Part shown: in pieces, positions 12,501-21,406 of the stretch
Layout: each line of letters opens with the position of its first letter
Numbering within the stretch: the stretch's first letter is position 1
Assembly: GCA_029378245.1 (NCBI GenBank)
Contig: JARKIF010000015.1
Coordinates: forward strand, 1,054,001-1,118,000
DNA: 64,000 nt
DNA from: Roridomyces roridus
Lineage: Eukaryota; Basidiomycota; Agaricomycetes; Agaricales; Mycenaceae
Direction of reading: 5' to 3'
Made by a program: the position numbers and the translations under genes
The notes under the pieces: generated by a model
The model's database searches: none
Told to the model about the DNA's origin: nothing
Seen by the model: the letters and a program-made list of their open reading frames with translations, nothing else

Positions 12501-12739
12501 ACAATCAATCCGCCATTACTATTGCGCACGATCCGCGACATCACGCTCGCTCGAAACACTTCGATATCGAGAATCATTTTATTCGCGAGAAGGTTGAACG
12601 CGGAATCGTATACATTGAATATTGCCCCACTGCAGATATGCTTGCAGATATTTTCACGAAGGCTTTTCCTCGTATCAAGCATGGAAGTTCACGCAGGAAA
12701 TGGGACTACTGGCGGCTTGAGGGGGAGTGTTGGAATTAG
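9553..12739 (+). CDS. Copia pol: integrase, reverse transcriptase, RNase H (5' end cut off by insertion)
   Basis: An open frame of over 1,000 residues continuous with gag once the insert at 9059-9552 is ignored; no ATG is near its 5' end. In order: GAG-pre-integrase zinc region (SWHKRYGH ... CETCIKSK, about 9745-9880); integrase core with the second Asp in RVDEGREF and the Glu in NGVAERLNRT (9950-10300); a proline/serine-rich linker; reverse transcriptase with QLDVKGAYLNG and VWVDDLLLF (11290-11760); RNase H with SDADFASN, STAEAEYSAL and YSDNQSA (12255-12560). All catalytic residues I can see are present, so only the nested insertion clearly breaks this copy. The reverse-transcriptase box reads VDD preceded by W, not the common YVDD. 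Confidence 0.93.
12719..12727 (+). promoter_or_regulatory. Polypurine tract of copia copy 1
   Basis: GAGGGGGAG abuts the 3' LTR, the expected position for priming of plus-strand DNA. Confidence 0.8.
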
Positions 12740-12972
12740 TGCCTCGGGCAATCCGCCAGTCTGAGTAAGCCTCTGAGTAAGCTTGATATTCATGAGTCGA
12801 ACTGACTCCAATTATGACTCCGTACTGACTCACAAGGCTGTACACCCAGTAGTATAAATGAGCCTGTATTCTGTACGCTAGGCTAACCAACTTATTTGAA
12901 CACAACTACTATCTGCGTGAATTCGGACGTCTCACCACGTCCAGTTACTTCCTCAATACATCTGCGCCAACA
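12728..12972 (+). repeat. 3' LTR of copia copy 1
   Basis: Partner of 7507-7751. It directly follows the purine tract GAGGGGGAG and is followed by the target duplication ACAGT. Confidence 0.95.
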
Positions 12973-12977
12973 ACAGT

Positions 12978-13334
12978 CACAGTGCACACCGGAGAGCGTG
13001 CACAGTGATCTGGCGGATTGTTCGAGAAGATGATGAAGCGGAGCCACATCGAGGAAGCTTGAAATCTAAAAGGCACAGGTCAGCTGAAGGACGACAGCCC
13101 AATCAAAACGGAGGTCATCGGGCGCGTAGCAGAGCTCAGTGGCTACGTCACCGTGGTGGTCAAGAGGAAGGAGATACGCGAAATCACGTGCCGGCCCGGC
13201 GTCATTCCGCGTGTTCACCTGGGAGTAGAACGACCAGTGACCACTCCAGTCTGGACAATTACTCAAACATTTTCTAGTCGTTCCTACATAGTGGCTGCCT
13301 GGCTCAGGATTCCCAGAAGTCTTCCCCTACGGAA
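12978..13334. other. Interval without a recognisable gene
   Basis: Flank of the copia element. Short open frames only, none with family resemblance. Confidence 0.5.
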
Positions 13335-13430
13335 ACACGCATAGTGAAACGGTATCATGCTTGCCATCCATCCATCGCCTTCTCTTTGCCTTTGAAGCAA
13401 GCGGCAGGGGTTCGACTCCCCTTGCGTGTA
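13335..13430 (+). tRNA. tRNA-like gene with an intron, probably tRNA-Gly(TCC); position 33 atypical
   Basis: A complete cloverleaf can be drawn. The acceptor stem is ACACGCA/TGCGTGT (13335-13341 with 13423-13429) with discriminator A. The D arm is GTGA/TCAT with GG in the loop. The anticodon stem is CTTGC/GCAAG (13360-13364 with 13397-13401). The T arm is AGGGG-TTCGACT-CCCCT (13406-13422). A 25-nt intron (13371-13395) placed after position 37 leaves the loop CATCCA plus A, anticodon TCC (Gly). The D arm also resembles glycine tRNAs. The oddity is A instead of U at position 33; a different splice choice (loop CTTTGAA) would read TTG (Gln). It may be functional or a recent pseudogene. Confidence 0.6.
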
Positions 13431-13630
13431 TTGCAATTTGTTCGCTGGCCGTGCTTTTGCTTCAAAGTCAAACCGACCGTGACTCGTGCTTTGACTTCGA
13501 AGATCGGGCACCACAGGTGCTTGGTCACGGTGGAGCCTGTGAACGATTTTGATTCTAGAAGTCCAATTCCACGAGGGCTTGGCGAGGGCTTCCCGGACGA
13601 CCGAATCATGCCCGACTACACTTGATGAAA

Positions 13631-14058
13631 TTATGTGCAAGCGGCCGACGATTGAGAAATTCGAGCCAGCGTCTGGGATGCTATTCGAACAACCTCCTCA
13701 TCCATATCCCTGATGACACAATTCTTCAGCACTTCTTAAAAAATACGGAAGTCGAAAACCCACCACTGCAACTGGGAGAGAGTTTTTGAATTGGTATCGC
13801 CTCCAATGCCGCAGCCAAGATGTCCGAGAAATCACGTTGAACCAAGTTGCAGACCGAATTGCAGGCGAAGTATCGAATGTTTGGGTGAGGCGAGCCAAGC
13901 AGAGGTGAAAGGCTTGTTGAAGTTGGAAAAGCATTCACCTCCAGGACCAGAGTTGCGATTCCGAGAGAGACAATTCGAGCGAGAGCGCAGGCGACGGGTA
14001 TGACAACGTCTTCAACACTCGGCAGGCCCCTGGTCGACAAAGCGTAAAAGCCCACCAT
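13631..14058 (-). pseudogene. ARM-repeat gene relic
   Basis: Two exon-sized pieces of the ARM family remain. About 13780-14058 reads LGIATLVLEVNAF, LLGSPHPNIRYFACNSVCNLVQRD and ALEAIPIQKL. About 13631-13709 reads RDMDEEVVRIASQTLARISQ and then hits a stop at 13631-13633. They align with two internal modules of the intact paralogues, but the N-terminal WWSDSN block and the other modules are absent. Confidence 0.7.
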
Positions 14059-14452
14059 TCAACGGTTACGGCAATTCATACGGCGCCAAATTCCCAATAG
14101 GCCGACACGTCCAACAGCGGATATCCGGCAAGTTCAAAGTCTGACAAGGAAATTCCCTCCAGTGCACCCGTTGAGCTCATAGCTGTCGCGCCTAATGAGC
14201 AGTAAGGAAGCCCGGACATATTTTTTGGAGATTTTCGTGGCCGAGTAACTTGCAAGGAGGGGCGGGTCGCTGAAGAAAGGAGACGGGGCCTGTCCCGGCC
14301 AGGGAATCCGCAGGTGGGAATTATTTGATCCTGGATCCTCCAGAGCTTGCCATCCCAGCCCGGGCCATCAACCATCAGCTATCGGCTCATCAAAGCGGTT
14401 TTCTTTTACCACCACGACCACTCAGGCCTTCCACGACACCCTTCTGAGGTCT
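14059..14452. other. Non-coding interval sharing sequence with the upstream region of the 21407 ARM gene
   Basis: No gene recognised. Positions about 14365-14425 (CATCAAAGCGGTTTTCTTTT then ACCACCACGACCACT) resemble 21295-21345 in the same orientation, so this may be a duplicated promoter segment. Confidence 0.45.
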
Positions 14453-14460
14453 CACCGCCC

Positions 14461-14660
14461 CACCTATAGATACCTCATATCCCCACTAACTAGAAGGGAC
14501 GGTGGGGGGTACCGTCCCTTCTAGTTAGAAGGGATAGAAGCCGGCGCCCCATGTCACAATAAATGTCGCAACAAAAGGCGCAATAAATTCGATAAATTTG
14601 GACTTAAACTACATAAACACCGAGTACACTGTACATGCTGCAATAAAACCCATAAAATGC
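14461..14660 (+). repeat. Left terminal inverted repeat of the 6.7-kb element
   Basis: Matches the reverse complement of about 20948-21147. It contains a perfect internal palindrome with 18-bp arms (14486-14503 and 14511-14528) around a 7-bp G-rich spacer. Confidence 0.88.
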
Positions 14661-16496
14661 AGTAGAAGTAAGACAGACTGGAGCTATTTGTCGAATTTCT
14701 AATAAAGGAAATTACATGGAATGCTATTGAAGTGGTTCTATTAGTATTAATGCCTCCTCCCAGGCCCACCCAGCTGGTATATCCTCTCCGACACCTCCTC
14801 GTCGTGGGCCTGGTCCCCCTCATCTCCCTATCTCACTCATCTCACATGACTCATGCTTCAGCATTTGCGGCACATTTTCTCTGTGTTTGGCCTGCCGCGG
14901 GCGACGGTTTGACTGCCGTTGGATGTGATCGGAGTCCGAAATAAATGATTGGAATTTTGATTTTATTCATGCTACAGCAACTCCCGGGGACATCAAATCT
15001 ACGAAAAATGCGGGGGGGAAGCGGCGCGGCTGCTCAAAAGCGCTCCGGCTGGCAGCTGCACACATCAACGAGATGTGGGGTGGAAGAGGGAAGGGGGGAA
15101 GAAGGCAGCGCGGTCGGGCCGCGAAAAACACGCCGGAAAAGCGTAAATCAGCGGATAGCTCCACGGAAAACGGGGCAGAACCCAGCACACCCGGATACAC
15201 ACGCGCCAGGAATCAATCCGCGGCAGGCAGCATCAGCGGGCAGCGCCAGCAATACTCGCGATAGGAGTGCGTCACCCAGCTATGTACGGGAACGCGATGG
15301 GCGCGTCACGGAGAGGGTGATGGTACATAGCGCTGCCATTCGGCGGCATGGGCAGGGCCTGGGCTCGGGCTCGGGCTTGGTGGCGGGATAGGCTGGGCAG
15401 CGATATGAGACGGAGGGGATGCGGTGAGAGGCTGGAAACTGATAGCGCGGCCTCAGTCGAGAGAGCAAGGGTGGTTGAGCAGAGAGACGAGAGATGAGAA
15501 AGAAATTAAAATGGTGCCATTACGGGTGCAATTCGGGTGCAATTCGGACTGCGGGACCGATACTTACGTGTGCTTCCCTGCTCTCTCCCTCGGCCCTCTC
15601 TTGTCTGGCCCTCCTCGTCAACTGCCTGCACTCCCTGGCACATCACTCTCTTCGCTCTATTCGTATCTTGGCTAGTCTGGTTCCTCTTCCTTGTCCTCGG
15701 TCCCTGGGTCTTCGAACCGCACCAGCAAGCTAGCCAGCTGGGTCTTTGCATCAGTGTGTGGGCTAAATCTCGGGGGAATTGTTGCTTGCATCCGACTGCG
15801 GAATATACAGGTGTGTCGAGGTGGTCTTCTGGGCTCGGTGACGGTGTTGTTGGTGCCCAAAGAATTACAAAAAATTCACCAAAAAAGGAAAGGGAAGGGA
15901 AAGAGAAAGAGAGAACTCACTAGGCTATTGTCCATCTGAGTCCTACAAAGCAGCACCACTGTTATCTACTCGGAATCAGTCAGACAGGTGCTGCAGATGA
16001 AGCGGTGCCGAGATGCCGCATCAATGATGTTGTCATGATTCAATGATCTTTCATGCTCAACACCCCTCCTTCTGATCGCCTTCCCTCGGCAACTTCAGGT
16101 GTGACACTCTAGTGCTATTCCACTCCTTTGATCCAATGGTAGATAATTTCCCTGTGGAAACTTGGCAGAGTTGCCCTTCCCAAGAAATTGATCTGGATCA
16201 GAGAGAGCTACTTTCAAGTCGCCAAGTGGCTTGCTGTGCGGGAAATGTGAGGCCATAGCAGATGTACTTCATTGACAAGTATCTGCCGTGTCGTTGATTT
16301 GTTGCCGTGCGTAGCATGGATGCCATGATGATATTTCCCGTAATGCTGGGATTCCATGTTCAAGAGCTGAGAAACAGTCTTCATGCACCAATAGTGTGAT
16401 ATACCTGGCCTTGAGAGGTCCTTCACTTGACCCGCCATTCATTTCCAGATTCCCAATAGTGTAGAAAGCTCCCCGACCGGTTTTCATATCACACAT

Positions 16497-16862
16497 GCGA
16501 TGCTGTCGGAAAAAGCTGTTTTTGATTATAATCCAATTATAATCAATTATACACCGATTATAAAAAAATAATATCATAATCAAAACAGCCTTTTATAATT
16601 GAATTATAATTGAGGAGAATCTACGAACAAGTGGGCTGGATTTCCCAATCTCAGTGGTAATCTGGTTCACTGAGGCTGCTGTGTGACCTGTGCACTTCCC
16701 GCACAGAACGTGACGTGACCAGCATGTCCCCAGCGCAGTTTGATTGATTGTTGGCTTTCTCGCATGTTGATCAAAATTGATCACAATCTATTACAATCGC
16801 TTATCATCTCATAATAACCACGTCCAATTATAATTCGGATCACATTTTTCCGACACTGCATC
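16497..16862. repeat. AT-rich inverted-repeat island
   Basis: TGTCGGAAAAA near 16504 recurs inverted near 16844-16854. Between them a hairpin (GCTGTTTTTGATTATAAT against ATCATAATCAAAACAGC) spans about 16513-16588. Probably a small inserted element; no clear target duplication seen. Confidence 0.5.
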
Positions 16863-19800
16863 AAGCTATCAATTTATAATACTTCTCCGAATCTACAAAC
16901 CTCACAAGATTGATAAATACATGACCATTCCACGTACCTTTGAGATGTGACTTATATCTCACAAAATGGTGCAGGATCGAGTGAGATCGATTGAAAGAGA
17001 CCCAAATCAGCGCGCGAGCACCAAGCGAGCACTCGTGGGAGAGTGCCAAGTTGCCGGTGTTCACGTGAAATATTTCCTTTTTAGTTTGCAAGTTTGTCCC
17101 ATTTGTTTTCAATTTGCAAGCAAATTGGGCTACACCGATTAGGGAATTTGATCCAACTAACACCGTAACCGCGCCGTCTTCTGTGCCAGGGAAAAGCTGA
17201 CGGCCAGGAAAACAGCTGACGATGACATGTTCATCATCCGCCAATTCGTCTCCCTCGCTCCGGCTGCCTTCTCGTCCCATTCTCGTCCCATTCCCCTCCT
17301 CTCCTCCACATCGTTGTCTGGCGGGCTCACGTATGCTGCCCGCCTGCTGCGTTCCCCACCTGTCGTGCTTCAGGACACGCCGTGATGAAGACTGGCTGAC
17401 TGCCTCGTCGACCACCTAGGTTTTGGGTGCGGGGATAGACAACGTGTGGGCTCAATCTCCGGGGGATTGTTTCTTGAATACGACTGCGGAGTGTACCGGT
17501 GCGTCGGAAAGCAACTGACGACGTTGATAGCGGCATATTCAATATCTGCCAATTCGTCTTCTTCGCCCCAGCTCCCTTCTCATCCCTTTCTCCTTCCCAC
17601 CACTGCTGTCCGCATGCTGCGTTACCTGCGTGGCTGGCAGCCTCGTCCACCGCAGAGGCGTTGGGTGCGGTGGTGTTGAGCGCGGGGACGCGGCCGTCGA
17701 GCAGCGTGGATACGATAAGCACGCAGCGGGAGTCATGAAGCATGGTTCTCTCAGTTGGCTGTGGAGCATACCGTTTCGCTTCGCATGCCAGCAGCAAAGA
17801 CGATGGGCACCGCAACGTTGCACGTGGCGACGCCAGGCATGCGCTGTGTCGACTATGCGAGTATGTGGGGTTCAGCATGGGTGTCGAAGTATGCGGACTT
17901 GAGGAGGAGTCGGATGTCGAGTTCGGCATACTGGGGAGATGAAGAGCACGGCGGCGTTGTGCGCAGGGATGTCAAGACTCGAGAACGCGATCGAGCACTC
18001 TCGTGCCTTCCACTTGTCCCTCTGTATGAACACGGCTCGTCTTGTACTAGTAATACATCTCAACTCATGTCTTTTACCTCCCATCTCGTCTGGGCAGTTG
18101 CTCGATGAATGCATCCCGAATCGGATATTCACATCATTTAATTCGGGAACATTCATCCGTCCCACCACTTCCACTTAACCAATCTTGCTCAACACTGGGG
18201 AGGTTAAATACACGGGTATTTGGCCTCGTTTGAACGATAATCGAGGCAAGTTGTGTTCAGCGGACTTTTGGATTTTTCAGCAATTTACTGGGGAAGCTGG
18301 TGAGCTGGGATTTTTTTTCTGAGTAGCTGGTGTATCCATACATACACTAAATAAAATATGGGACAAACGAAGGAGTGTTGAAGGTGGTAGGATTAAAATC
18401 ATCATTTAATTTCATTCGGGAACTGACATTGAGAGCCAGATCCATATTGGTATTTGCACTCGATCACCACTCTCTCCCTTTCACCTCCACGTCTCAACTA
18501 TGTACCACCTCAATAGAGCCACGAAGGTACCTTCCCATCGTCTCTTTCCATCCCTCAACTGCATTTTATCGAAACCTGCTCGGTGGCTTGCAGCACTCAT
18601 GAATCCTTCGCGCACAATTCACACTGAACAGTGAAGGATTCCACTGCAAGTACAGTCCCGCTGCTTTCCATTCCTTGTTATCGGTGACTCATTTCATACT
18701 ATGTTAAGTATTGTTGCCTCCGAGCGTATTCGCTCTGGTTCAGACGCCGAGAGGAACAGAGTTTAGCCTCAGTTTCCTAAAGACCGGGTTTCTCAAGCAC
18801 GCAACTTTAAGCCACAACTCTTGGCTCTCATTCATATTACAGTCCATTAGAGATACACAGTGCATACTTGAGATGTAAATACCGGCGTTGGCGTCACTGA
18901 TAGGATGTATAAGATCGCGTCGACGGAGAGATTGCGGAGAGAACACCGTTTGTGGATACAAATGAATTTCCTGCGTCTTCGGGCGTCTTATACTCAACAA
19001 GTTATTCATGAGACGGAAGCAAGATGAGCTCAGAGTGCAATTGTCAATGTAGGAGAGCCATAAAAAATCAGACTCCATAAAACGCGCACGCGACCATCGA
19101 CATCTTGCATTGCTGATGCATCATGTGACCATGTTTCTCTCTTCCGTACCTCGACCTCTGAATCTTCTTCTTGTATCCAGGACGTCCAACGCGGTCAAAT
19201 GACACCATTTACCACAGAGATCGACCCCCTCAAGCTCTGGGATGCCTTGGAGGGTGGAGGAGCACGCGGTGGATGACGTGGCATCCCGCAGGTGCGTCGC
19301 CGCCAAGTCGCCGCCGCATATGACCCAATTGTCCCTCTCAGACTGTGCTCGTTTGACTTCGACGCCTCTCCTCCCTCAGCCCTCGCTGCATCATCCACAC
19401 AACCCGCAACGTCCCGTCTCTCAATGATACCCATCGTGCGTACCATCTTCTCCCTCATCCCGACACCCCTACCCCATCCATGGCCCCGGTTCCACCACAG
19501 AGCACGGTATCCATGCTAGGCACTCTCTCCTTCCCTCCACAATTAATTCTGGCTGCTTGCTCATTCTTTTTAGGTGCCAGATCATTTTTTCCTTGCATCC
19601 AGCCGTCTTGAGACATTCATCGTGAGTACTATCTCAATTCTTTCCTCATTTGCCTCCTCTCTCGCGCTCTGTAAACCGCCGGCAAGAGACTCGCGCCCTG
19701 GGACTCCCAAGCCGCGTCTGCTCGCGCTTCCTTCGCCTAGACCTTTTCCGCTGGACCCAAATTCATCTTTTCTCTCACCATAGATGTCCAGTCTGCACTC

Positions 19801-20645
19801 CGAATCGGGCATCCCCTCCCTCCTCGCTCCTGCCCACCCCTCGCGACCTCCGCTCCTTCCCATCGCCCCGACGCGCCGTCGTCGCTCCTCTGCACACCAA
19901 TTTGAAAACCGGCTCCATGTCATTCTCCCGCGCACAACAGCTTTTCCGCACCACCATCTCCACGTCGACATCCCTGCATTGCTACGCTCGCAGGCCACGA
20001 AGCCTCCCGTATGTGCATACACACTCCCCCGCCGTTGTTCTCAGCGCACGGGTCATCCATACACGAGAGTTTGGTCTGTATGGAGCACGCCGCGGTGGCT
20101 GGCGTGTCCGCCTGCGAGTAGAGCGAGGGAGCGCGGTGGGTGGGAAGGAATGACGGCGTTTGCACATTAGAATCCTGGAGCCGTTTGGGCTGCCCTCCAT
20201 CTATCTCCAGCTCCAATTCCTCTCTTCTCTCCCCACTCCAGGCCTACCACTGCGACGCGACCAGTCTAAATATCGCTTTCATTGCGCATGTATTCTTTTT
20301 TTTTTTTTGCATATTCCACTCTCGTTCTAAAGACCTCACAGATACACGCCGATTAAACCCCAACTGGTACATGTCCATACGCAGCATCACGCTCACGCTC
20401 ATGCTCTGCTGCCCCTGATGCCCTACTGTCCCTGTGCAGCAGCAGCGTCCAATCCCGCCGAGTGCGATACCGAGAAACGTGATTGTGCTAACTCGCTCCC
20501 ATCGTCACGACTGCAGGCCAGCAGTAGGGCAATACCCACCCAATGACATTGCGACAGGGAGGGGAGCAGCCAGTACAAACGCGGCGACGCGGAAGCACAA
20601 AAGGAGGTGGTGGTGGGGAAGGAGCGAAGGTCGCGCGGTGGTGGG

Positions 20646-20706
20646 GGAAGCAGCGAGCGGGAAGGTGGGAAGCAGCGAGCGGGAAGGCGGGAAGCAGCGA
20701 GCGCGT
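20646..20706 (+). repeat. 22-bp tandem repeat
   Basis: About 2.7 copies of GGAAGCAGCGAGCGGGAAGG plus two bases. Purine-rich, inside the 6.7-kb element. Confidence 0.7.
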
Positions 20707-20947
20707 GTGCCCAGGAAGCGTGATGGCTGCAAGCGTAATCCACTACGCACCATCCTGTACATAATACGAATCCGTTGCATTTGATTGCAACCCAGCGCGT
20801 GATGAGAAGCGGCCAGAAGCAAGGTGATTTCATCAGACAACACCGTTTTGTTACATTGCCCAAGTTCTCGTTTTGGAAGAGTTTCTGCCACATTTGGAAG
20901 TATTACTTAACAGGGAGACAAAATGATCTCCGAGTCCGGCTTATACC

Positions 20948-21147
20948 ACATTTTATCAGTTTTATTGCAGCATGCACAGGGGACTTGGTGTTTATGTACA
21001 TTAAGTCCAGATTTATCGAATTTATTGCGCCTTTTGTTGCGACATTTATTGCGACATGGGGCGCCGGCTTCTATCCCTTCTAACTAGAAGGGACGGTACC
21101 CCCCACCGTCCCTTCTAGTTAGTGGGGATATAAGGGATCTATAGGTG
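20948..21147 (-). repeat. Right terminal inverted repeat of the 6.7-kb element
   Basis: Inverted copy of 14461-14660. It includes the same palindrome (TAACTAGAAGGGACGGT and its complement) and the AATTTATTGCG/TTGCGACA blocks. Confidence 0.88.
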
Positions 21148-21406
21148 CACCGCCCGACCCCACGGTGAACCTACTTATTCTCTAGTGACACAGCCGAATA
21201 CTGAACTCACACGGAATGATTTTGCCATGCGGAAGCAATGGCCTCAAAGCCATAGGTTGAGTAGAGGACATGGCCGTCGGGAGCCAGTTAGCAGTCAGCC
21301 ATCAACCCATCAAACCGGCTTTCTTTTTAACCACCACGACCACTGAGGGCACCAGAGATGTGCCAGCGCGGATACAGGTACCGGTACTGCTTCATAGCTC
21401 AAATGG

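Larger units (their letters stand above)
7507..12972 (+). mobile_element. Ty1/copia LTR retrotransposon (copy 1), full length, carrying a nested insertion
   Basis: Two 245-bp LTRs (7507-7751 and 12728-12972) start TGTTGG and end CCAACA and differ at a single base near position 63 of the LTR. The 5-bp target duplication ACAGT flanks the element (7502-7506 and 12973-12977). A primer-binding site follows the 5' LTR at 7752 and a purine tract precedes the 3' LTR at 12719. The internal region encodes, in copia order, gag, protease, integrase, reverse transcriptase and RNase H, in what was one reading frame until the insertion at 9059-9552. Near-identical LTRs mean the insertion is recent. Confidence 0.97.
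14461..21147. mobile_element. 6.7-kb terminal-inverted-repeat element with 8-bp target duplication
   Basis: The ends are inverted copies over about 200 bp (CACCTATAGAT... at 14461; complement ending ...CTATAGGTG at 21147), roughly 90% or more identical by eye. The 8-bp direct repeat CACCGCCC flanks it (14453-14460 and 21148-21155). Inside I find no transposase: reading frames are short, overlapping and low in complexity. The interior includes an AT-rich hairpin zone (16497-16862), a duplicated block with offset near 300 bp (17213 and 17515, with a related piece near 15755), and a 22-bp tandem repeat at 20646. An 8-bp duplication fits hAT or P-type elements; very long inverted repeats are more usual for Mutator-like elements, which duplicate 9 bp. 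Class left open. Confidence 0.88.

Noticed and set aside
16861..17415. 184-residue minus-strand frame
   Set aside because: No family resemblance, lies within the transposon-like 6.7-kb element and overlaps equally long frames on other strands.
18740..19306. Minus-strand frames with leucine-rich stretches (LEGVDLCGKWCHLTALDVL) suggesting an F-box/LRR relic
   Set aside because: No F-box and no repeat periodicity that I can verify; too weak to annotate.
14461..21147. Possible giant cargo-carrying (Starship-type) element
   Set aside because: No tyrosine-recombinase captain (DUF3435) is seen, and the element has long inverted ends with an 8-bp duplication, unlike Starships.
21165..21182. GGTGAACCTACTTATTCT resembling the end and target of the element at 9059-9552
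   Set aside because: Short imperfect match with no partner end nearby; likely chance.
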